The notes under the pieces: generated by a model
The model's database searches: none
What the model was told of the DNA's origin: nothing
What the model saw: the letters and a program-made list of their open reading frames with translations, nothing else
Shown here: one piece after another, positions 57,893 through 64,000 of the stretch
How positions within the stretch are numbered: position 1 is the stretch's first letter
How the letters are laid out: the number at the start of each line of letters is the position of its first letter
Origin: Litorimonas sp964565335
GTDB lineage: Bacteria; Pseudomonadota; Alphaproteobacteria; Caulobacterales; Maricaulaceae
Direction of reading: 5' to 3'
NCBI GenBank assembly: GCA_964565335.1
Contig: CAZMEN010000008.1
Span: 3,048 to 67,047 of the forward strand
Length of the DNA stretch: 64,000 nt
Made by a program: the position numbers and the translations under genes

Positions 57893-59664
57893 AGGTCTAT
57901 TTCTTCACTGTTTTGACTACCCGGAATACGAATATCCTCAACGAGTTGTTGCACAGCTCGCGGCGGCGCAGGTGTAAGCAACGAAACCCCTACCCCCACG
58001 ATTAGAGCAAGCCACATAAAGGCAAATCCAATCCCCTCGGGGGAGATACCTAACCACCAATCAGCAGGGTTTTTATTCACGAATTTGAAATAACTAATAT
58101 AGCTAACGGTCGTTATTAATCCAACGAGCATGGCCGTAATCGCGCCTTCTTTGTTCATGCGTTTCCAGAAAATACCGAGTACAATGACAGGGAAGAGCGA
58201 CGCCGCCGCTATTCCAAAGGCGAATGCGACCACTTGCGCGACGAAAGGCAAAGCAGAGGCATAAGCCCCGATGAACCCCGCCGCGATAACGGCGGTTGCT
58301 GCCGCAAGGCGCGCGGCGCGCATTTCTTGTTTTTCGCTCATATTTGGCGTGAAAGTTCGCTTCAAAAGATCATGCGAAATGGCGGAACTAATCACCATGA
58401 GCAGTCCAGCGGCCGTGGACAAAGCTGCCGCTAAACCGCCCGCCACAACGAGGCCAACCACCCAACCGGGAAGTTGCGCAATTTCCGGATTAGCCATGAC
58501 GAAAATATCGCGGTTAGGTTCAACTTCATTGGCTAGGCCATCGGGCGCATTCTCGCCGCGATACTGCATGATGCCGTCGCCGTTTTTATCGTCAAAATCC
58601 AAAAGCCCCGTCGTCTCCCAGGCTTTGTACCAAGCTGGAACCGGCTTGCCGCCCTCTTCTATTATTTGTGCGGCGCGGGTTTCATAGTTTTCTTCGTCCT
58701 GAATATAGGTCGCTTCATTGACAGTATCGATAAAGTTCATCCGCGCAAACGCGCCAACGGCGGGGGCTGTTGTGTAAAGTAAAGCAATAAACACCAAAGC
58801 CCAACCCGCAGATTTACGCGCAGCCCGCGCCGAGCTGACGGTGAAAAAACGAATGATGACGTGAGGCAATCCCGCCGTGCCAAACATCAAAGCCGCCGTA
58901 ATACAAAACACGTCAAGCTTTGATTTATTTGTAGAGGTATACTCGGTGAAACCCAAATCTTTGACTGTGATATTTAATTTATCCAACATGGACATATCTG
59001 TTCCTGCAGCATTACCGATAAAGCCAAGCTGCGGCACGACATTACCTGTAATGATAAGAGAGATAAAAATCGCGGGCACGGTATAGGCGAAAATCAAAAC
59101 AACATATTGCGCGACCTGCGTATAGGTGATGCCCTTCATTCCACCCCAAACGGCATAGACAAAGACGATGGCTGAACCAATCAAAATACCGACATTAAAA
59201 TCCACTTCAAGGAAGCGCGAGAAGGCGACGCCAACGCCTTTCATTTGACCCGCAATATATGTGAAGCTGACAATTAACGCACAGATTACCGCAATAACGC
59301 GCGCCGCTTTTGAATAATATCGATCACCGACAAAATCGGGAACTGTGAACTTCCCAAACTCCCGCAAATAGGGCGCCAGCAAAAGCGCGAGTAAGACATA
59401 ACCGCCCGTCCACCCCATGAGATAAACTGATCCACCATAGCCCAAAAATGCAATCAATCCTGCCATAGACAAAAAGCTCGCCGCACTCATCCAGTCGGCG
59501 GCAGTGGCCATGCCGTTAATGGTCGGGTGCACGTCATGCCCCGCGACGTAAAACTCTTCTGTGGAGCCGGCACGCGACCAAATCGCAATGCCTATATAAA
59601 TCCCAAACGTCAGTATAACGAAGAAATAAGTCCAAGCCGTTTGGTCAAACACAAAACCGTCCAT
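57889..59664 (-). CDS. actP: sodium:solute (cation/acetate) symporter, ActP-like
   Basis: 591 residues, SSS family with about 13 membrane helices. The opening (FGIYIGIAIWSRAGSTEEFYVAGHDVHPTINGMATAADWMSAASFLSM) is the sodium- and substrate-site region typical of the ActP/VC_2705 subgroup. An insert near residues 320-390 (NEATYIQDEENY..DFDDKNGDGIMQYRG) carries a DxNxDG calcium-type loop. It lies 3 bases after the DUF4212 gene and before acs, so acetate or another short carboxylate is the likely substrate. Inner membrane. Confidence 0.93.
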   Translation of the reverse strand: MDGFVFDQTAWTYFFVILTFGIYIGIAIWSRAGSTEEFYVAGHDVHPTINGMATAADWMSAASFLSMAGLIAFLGYGGSVYLMGWTGGYVLLALLLAPYLREFGKFTVPDFVGDRYYSKAARVIAVICALIVSFTYIAGQMKGVGVAFSRFLEVDFNVGILIGSAIVFVYAVWGGMKGITYTQVAQYVVLIFAYTVPAIFISLIITGNVVPQLGFIGNAAGTDMSMLDKLNITVKDLGFTEYTSTNKSKLDVFCITAALMFGTAGLPHVIIRFFTVSSARAARKSAGWALVFIALLYTTAPAVGAFARMNFIDTVNEATYIQDEENYETRAAQIIEEGGKPVPAWYKAWETTGLLDFDDKNGDGIMQYRGENAPDGLANEVEPNRDIFVMANPEIAQLPGWVVGLVVAGGLAAALSTAAGLLMVISSAISHDLLKRTFTPNMSEKQEMRAARLAAATAVIAAGFIGAYASALPFVAQVVAFAFGIAAASLFPVIVLGIFWKRMNKEGAITAMLVGLITTVSYISYFKFVNKNPADWWLGISPEGIGFAFMWLALIVGVGVSLLTPAPPRAVQQLVEDIRIPGSQNSEEIDL

Positions 59665-59667
59665 GCC

Positions 59668-59943
59668 TTACGCCTCGTCCTGTTCCGATAAACCGAAACG
59701 TTTTTCCAAAGCGGTCATGCGGCGGCAGTAAATAACAATAAGAATGACGAAGACATAAATCGAGCCGTTCTGCGCAAACCAAAACCCAAGCGGCGCGCCG
59801 CCGATTGAAAAGTTATCCAGAAATTCGCGAAATAAAATGCCTGCACCAAATGAGGCCAAAAACCAGACAACCAATAAAGACACCGTCAGGCGTTTGACCG
59901 CTTTCCAATAGTCTTTTCGACGCGTCACTTGGCTATCGCTCAT
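59668..59943 (-). CDS. DUF4212 small membrane subunit of the acetate symporter
   Basis: 91 residues with two membrane helices (LTVSLLVVWFLASFGAGILF and FWFAQNGSIYVFVILIVIYC) and the DUF4212 pattern YWKAVKRLTVSLL..GGAPLGFWFAQNGSIYVFV. This family nearly always precedes VC_2705-type SSS symporters and is thought to be a small partner subunit. First gene of the acetate operon; divergent from the alcohol dehydrogenase gene with about 130 bases between. Confidence 0.9.
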   Translation of the reverse strand: MSDSQVTRRKDYWKAVKRLTVSLLVVWFLASFGAGILFREFLDNFSIGGAPLGFWFAQNGSIYVFVILIVIYCRRMTALEKRFGLSEQDEA

Positions 59944-60077
59944 CCTATCCCCGTATAAGTCAGGGCTTTGCCCTTATCCTTTGACAGACGATATGGTTTT
60001 CACACCGCCGAGGCAATGGCTTTCCCGTTCGTGATTGCCCTAATGACAAATCGGCTCGCGCTTGCCATAATCACGGT

Positions 60078-61214
60078 ATGAACGCTCATTCCTTTCAAAC
60101 AGTCTCCGATATCCGTATTGAAAATGGCGGCGCGGCGAAACTTGACTATTACATTGACGGGCTCTGCACGAATAAACGGGTCGCGGTCATTACCGACAAA
60201 GGTCTCGTCGCTCTTGGCCTGTTAGACGCCTCGCTCGCCGCATTGCGTGATGCGGGGTATGAGGTCATAGTCTTTGACGCCGTCACCGCCGATCCGCCCG
60301 AAGCCACGGTGTTGCAAGGCGTGGAGGCCGTAAAGGATTTCGGCGCAGGCCTTGTCATCGGCTTTGGCGGGGGCAGTCCGATGGATACGGCAAAAGTCAT
60401 TGCATATCTCGCCGCCAACCCTCGCCCCATTCAAGAGATATACGGCGTCGGCCTCGCGTCGGGGCGAAGCCTTCCGCTAATGCTCATCCCGACCACGGCA
60501 GGCACAGGGTCAGAAGTCACGAATGTTGCCATCATCACCACAGGCAAAACGGAAAAGAGCGGCATTGTCGCGGACTCGCTTTATGCGGACCGCGTCCTGC
60601 TCGACAGCGCGCTGACCGTCGGCCTGCCCGCCTCTATCACGGCAGCGACTGGCATAGACGCCATGGTGCATGCGATTGAAGCCTATACCTCCGTCAAACA
60701 GAAAAACCCGATTTCAGACGCCCTCGCGCTCACGGCTTTGGGCAAGCTCCGTAATTCCATTGTGCAGGCCTGCCGCGAACCCGACAATTTGAGGGCGCGC
60801 GAAACCATGCTCATCGGGGCGCTACTTGCGGGGCAAGCTTTTTCCAACGCCCCCGTCGGCGCCGTTCACGCCCTCGCCTATCCGCTCGGTGGTTTTTTTC
60901 ATGTGCCGCACGGTCTCTCTAACGCGCTCGTCCTCACGGAAGTCTTGAAATATAACCAACCCAAAGCGGACGCTTGGTATGGCGAAATCGCGAATAGCCT
61001 CGGCCTGGGGGACAGTAGCCACGCCCTTATTGACGACATGATACGGATTAAACATGAAACGCATATTCCGCTCACCCTGACCGACGTCAATATTCCCGCC
61101 CATGCCATCCCGATGATGGCCAAAGATGCCATGACCAAAGACCGTGTTTTGCAAAACAATCCCCGCGAAATGAGCTATGACGCCACGGTTAAAATCTATG
61201 AGTCTATTTTATAA
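60078..61214 (+). CDS. iron-containing (group III) alcohol dehydrogenase
   Basis: 378 residues. NAD-binding GFGGGSPMDTAKVIAYLAANP, then PTTAGTGSEVTNVAII, the metal-site region GIDAMVHAIEAYTS and GAVHALAYPLGGFFHVPHG with the two metal-binding His residues. It oxidises or reduces an alcohol/aldehyde pair with NAD(P) in the cytoplasm; the substrate cannot be told from sequence alone. The thioesterase gene follows at 12 bases, so the two form an operon divergent from the acetate genes. Confidence 0.92.
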   Translation: MNAHSFQTVSDIRIENGGAAKLDYYIDGLCTNKRVAVITDKGLVALGLLDASLAALRDAGYEVIVFDAVTADPPEATVLQGVEAVKDFGAGLVIGFGGGSPMDTAKVIAYLAANPRPIQEIYGVGLASGRSLPLMLIPTTAGTGSEVTNVAIITTGKTEKSGIVADSLYADRVLLDSALTVGLPASITAATGIDAMVHAIEAYTSVKQKNPISDALALTALGKLRNSIVQACREPDNLRARETMLIGALLAGQAFSNAPVGAVHALAYPLGGFFHVPHGLSNALVLTEVLKYNQPKADAWYGEIANSLGLGDSSHALIDDMIRIKHETHIPLTLTDVNIPAHAIPMMAKDAMTKDRVLQNNPREMSYDATVKIYESIL

Positions 61215-61226
61215 GGTGCGCCCTGT

Positions 61227-61661
61227 ATGACACGTCCCAAACCCGATAATAAAAGCGCCTATCCGCATTTCCTCACCATTCCGACACGGTGGGCCGATAA
61301 TGATATTTATGGGCACGTCAATAATGCGGTCTATTACTTTTATTTCGACACAGTGGTGAACGAATACCTCGTGCGGCAAGGCGTGTTGGATATTGATAAA
61401 AGCGAAACCATCGGATTAGTCGTGAAAACCCAATGCGACTACTTCGCCCCTATCGCCTTCCCCGATTTAATTAATGCTGGTCTGCGGGTAACGCGCATCG
61501 GCCGCTCCAGCGTGACTTATGAGATTGGCCTCTTTCGGAATGAACAGGAGAGTGCCGCAGCACAAGGGCAATTTACGCATGTCTATGTGGACAGGGAAAC
61601 GCGGCGACCTGTCGAGATTGGAGCAAAAATGCGCGGGGTGCTAGAGCAGTTGGCGGGATGA
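61227..61661 (+). CDS. acyl-CoA thioesterase (4HBT hotdog fold)
   Basis: 144 residues, a single hotdog domain. TRWADNDIYGHVNNAVYYFYFDT contains the active-site Asp and the HVNN signature of the YbgC/4-hydroxybenzoyl-CoA thioesterase group, and VVKTQCDYFAPIAFPD is the second typical strand. Cytoplasmic, cleaving acyl-CoA to free acid and CoA. It follows the alcohol dehydrogenase gene closely and lies opposite acetyl-CoA metabolism, but its acyl chain preference is unknown. Confidence 0.9.
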   Translation: MTRPKPDNKSAYPHFLTIPTRWADNDIYGHVNNAVYYFYFDTVVNEYLVRQGVLDIDKSETIGLVVKTQCDYFAPIAFPDLINAGLRVTRIGRSSVTYEIGLFRNEQESAAAQGQFTHVYVDRETRRPVEIGAKMRGVLEQLAG

Positions 61662-61773
61662 ATTTATGGCAACTCTATTGTTGCCCTAGCGGCGGTGGCT
61701 CAAGCCTCCAAAAGCACGAAATAGAACGTCTTACGGATTCAACTTCCAAGACATTCACGATTATTTAAAGTGC

Positions 61774-63537
61774 CTAAGGTGTGTTCCGTGCATCCTCATT
61801 TAGCTCATCAATTTCCGTTTGAATCTCTGACTTCCGCGGGGTTAAGACATTGTTCTCAAACGCCAACACATCGACAATTGCATTCCCATCTTCTTGAAAA
61901 GACAAAGTCACAGTATCTCCTGCTGATGTCATTCTTACCATTGGTGCAATATCACTCGGAACGGCAAAAAGACGGTCAGCGGCGCTATCAATAAGGAAAT
62001 AATAGGTCACGGTCTCATCAGTCGGTTCCTGACGGACACGCATAACTTGCCCTTCGATTGTTTGGTAATTTTCAATATCACCAATCGCAATATTATTGCC
62101 GCGCCCCCGTAGGACTTGGTTATAGTTACGTAGAGCCGCTTCAGTCGTTTTACCGGACCCAACAAGGCTGTAATCTTCCACTGAGACAAAAGCCGCAGCT
62201 TTCACTAGGCCCGAACTTGCTTTTAATGTCATGAAGTATGTCGGCACACCGCCAATATTGTATAATATGGGGTCCGTCGCTCTGTAACCAAAGTCTTGAA
62301 ATTCATCTTCGGCTGAATTTCGTGCGGCCACTTCAGTGGCGCCCGCTTGTTCATAAAGCCGCATCTCTTTTGTACGCGTATTAATTAAAACAAAGCCAAC
62401 GGTGCCTTCATCTGATCCAACGGATTGCATACCGGTATAAAAATAAGATTTTCCGTCACTCCCATAAACGAGAGACATGCCTTTCGTCGTTTTCAAAACG
62501 CCATCAGCGCCTAGCCAAGAATTTATCCATCCTTGTTTGAATTTACCCCAATCATTGAGTTGGTGCCTTACAAAAGACGCAGGCTGAATACGGTCAACCC
62601 AGCTTGGCGCATCATCAATACTATAGGTTTTTATCTCGCCATTTTGAACATCGAGAATAATAACACCTAAGGCATCTGCGCCTTTAAAGCCGATCCGTTT
62701 TTTATAATCTGTGATAACATAAAAAGGACGGCCTTCATCATTGATTTCAAAAGTCCAATCCGTGCGTCCATGTGTTGCAAAACCTTTGTCGTAAACATAA
62801 CGCTCGGGCTTGTCTGCGAAATAGGCTCCTTTATTATACCGAAGATTTAGGGGTTTTCCGTCGATAGTCATCACAAGTTCGACATCATTTTCATTGCTCG
62901 CGGACACCATCACATAGCCGGGTGTGCCAGAACGATTATCTAGCCAGCGCCTGAATTTAGAATGGTTAAGTGGTCCAACCCAAAAAAGCTTGCCATTTAC
63001 GGTCTGTATAGACATACGGCCGACCTGCACGCGGCTCCCAAGGCCTCTATCCTCGCCCAAGCGTTTTTCAGCAACATTGCGCGCGAGCCTCGCGTCCACA
63101 CGTCTCACTTGGGACATGTCAATCGCGGCCACATCCGAAGAGAATTCACCAATGGTGACTTCGCCAGGAAGATTGTAATATTTTTTCGCGTGGAAGCCTG
63201 CAAAAGACGTCACAAAAGGAAGGCCCAAAAATCCAACCAAGCTCAAAGCCACCATCCAACTTGCTATTTTACTGGAAGGAAGTTTTGAGCGAGAGGGCTT
63301 AGGTTTTTTGTTGTAGTTTAATAATAACTTACCTGATGATAGCCCCAAAAGCGCAAGAGAATTAAGAAGGAAAATGAACGGAATATCCGTAAATCCATAA
63401 CTAAGAGTCGGGAGGTTCAGCCATGTGTAGGTGACATTACCAATCAGAAATAGCGGAAAATTATACCACTTACCGGAAATGAGTCGGGAGAGTACCCCGA
63501 ATAACAACCCTATGATTAACCCTGATATTATACTCAT
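61774..63537 (-). CDS. large membrane-anchored protein of unknown function
   Basis: The start is placed at the ATG at 63537, which has GGGAG upstream; longer forms lack a ribosome site. 587 residues. The N-terminus has about four membrane helices (IISGLIIGLLFGVLSRLI, FPLFLIGNVTYTWL, IPFIFLLNSLALLGL, WMVALSLVGFLGLPFVTSF). The remaining about 450 residues form a soluble, beta-rich region with repeated patterns such as GKLFWVGPLNH, PFYVITDYKKRIGF, GKSYFYTGMQSVGSD, GGVPTYFMTLKAS, which suggests a repeated fold on the outer face of the membrane. I do not recognise the family. It converges with the thioesterase gene. Confidence 0.65.
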   Translation of the reverse strand: MSIISGLIIGLLFGVLSRLISGKWYNFPLFLIGNVTYTWLNLPTLSYGFTDIPFIFLLNSLALLGLSSGKLLLNYNKKPKPSRSKLPSSKIASWMVALSLVGFLGLPFVTSFAGFHAKKYYNLPGEVTIGEFSSDVAAIDMSQVRRVDARLARNVAEKRLGEDRGLGSRVQVGRMSIQTVNGKLFWVGPLNHSKFRRWLDNRSGTPGYVMVSASNENDVELVMTIDGKPLNLRYNKGAYFADKPERYVYDKGFATHGRTDWTFEINDEGRPFYVITDYKKRIGFKGADALGVIILDVQNGEIKTYSIDDAPSWVDRIQPASFVRHQLNDWGKFKQGWINSWLGADGVLKTTKGMSLVYGSDGKSYFYTGMQSVGSDEGTVGFVLINTRTKEMRLYEQAGATEVAARNSAEDEFQDFGYRATDPILYNIGGVPTYFMTLKASSGLVKAAAFVSVEDYSLVGSGKTTEAALRNYNQVLRGRGNNIAIGDIENYQTIEGQVMRVRQEPTDETVTYYFLIDSAADRLFAVPSDIAPMVRMTSAGDTVTLSFQEDGNAIVDVLAFENNVLTPRKSEIQTEIDELNEDARNTP

Positions 63538-64000
63538 TATCACTCCCAATCCCAAGTTCATATATAAGTAATCGTTTGTCTTTCGACAAGAGAGCCACAC
63601 TAAATGATTGCGCGCAATACCACTCTCTGCTGGCAAATTAGGCAGCCGAGGCCTACCGCTGTCAACCTTCTAAGCCCACACCTGCAAATTGTTCAAAACA
63701 CAAAATCCTCGGCTTCACAGAAAAATTTTATCTCTATCCCAAGGCTTTAGGCCTAGAATAAAGAATTTAATCCGCGCCTCTCAAACCTGTCGTAATTTGT
63801 ACAAGTTGTTTCTGACAAAGCTCCTGAGTATTTGGAGTTTTGGATTTGACAATTTTGGTCGAGGCGGAGTTTGCGTCTTTCGTAAAGTCTATCTCGGCCA
63901 AATAAAATTGTTCTTCTAAGCCTAGGACAGGAACGCGTCAGGTTTTGGCTTAGAAGACAGCGGGGCTGAGCATCACTTGTGACTGGGTGATTGTGCCGGG
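63538..64000. other. right-hand end without a recognised gene
   Basis: Only the promoter of the leftward membrane protein is expected here. No reading frame with coding character, RNA gene, repeat or terminator was recognised up to the window edge. Confidence 0.5.

Noticed and set aside
1..64000. CRISPR arrays, complete insertion sequences, rRNA operons or a replication origin
   Set aside because: No regularly spaced repeat array, no intact transposase and no rRNA signature was recognised while reading through both strands.

Overview
The window looks like a chromosomal segment of a marine alphaproteobacterium of the Caulobacterales/Hyphomonadales type. The reasons are large TonB-dependent receptors with DEVIxTGIRQSL-type TonB boxes, receptor genes next to tryptophan-halogenase-like flavoproteins, a DUF4212/ActP acetate uptake pair, moderate GC and close gene packing. 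This placement comes from gene content only; no rRNA or tRNA gene was seen.

Layout. (1) 0.2-8.9 kb: a cell-envelope phosphosignalling cluster. It holds a PP2C phosphatase, two small FHA proteins, two single-pass proteins joining a periplasmic trypsin-like domain (one active-looking, one lacking the catalytic Ser) to a cytoplasmic FHA domain, a divergent transmembrane Ser/Thr kinase, and a second operon with a glycine-zipper lipoprotein, an S1 protease and a peptidoglycan-binding-like protein. (2) 8.9-10.4 kb: gene-free DNA ending in short iterons and one copy of a 22-bp direct repeat whose GCGGAGCCA part resembles a tRNA-Asn 3' end. (3) 10.4-13.4 kb: broken integrase, a MarR-like fragment, a broken KDG kinase gene and a frameshifted class I aldolase gene. 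(4) 13.4-27.8 kb: an apparently complete glycogen locus, glgP-glgB leftward and glgC-glgA-glgX/malQ(fusion)-pgm rightward, with an HhH protein and an alpha/beta hydrolase at its edges. (5) 27.8-33.3 kb: a decayed sugar-acid region with a beta-propeller gene carrying a nonsense codon, a second KDG kinase remnant, a TonB receptor split by one stop codon, and a mannonate dehydratase remnant, with a UxuR/FadR-type palindrome in front of the receptor. It ends at the second copy of the 22-bp repeat. (6) 33.4-44.7 kb: an intact TonB receptor divergent from four tandem flavin halogenase-like genes, then a TPR protein and a carbohydrate-binding-like secreted protein. Two identical LacI-type palindromes frame this locus. 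(7) 44.7-53.4 kb: an unknown exported protein, an RND efflux pump operon with a long palindrome upstream, and a phytase-like beta-propeller lipoprotein with a polyproline linker. (8) 53.5-63.6 kb: a small membrane protein, an acyl-CoA ligase gene broken by a short deletion, acetyl-CoA synthetase, acetate symporter plus DUF4212, an iron-type alcohol dehydrogenase, a thioesterase and a large unknown membrane-anchored protein.

How it fits together. Storage polysaccharide metabolism is whole, while the neighbouring uronate/2-keto-3-deoxygluconate route is broken in at least five genes by independent lesions. The intact TonB receptor/halogenase locus appears to be a separate regulon, probably for a carbohydrate-related ligand, under a LacI-family regulator not present here. 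Acetate uptake and activation form one operon. The most unusual parts are the FHA/protease/pseudoprotease/kinase/phosphatase module and the halogenase quartet, which includes one paralogue lacking the catalytic lysine.
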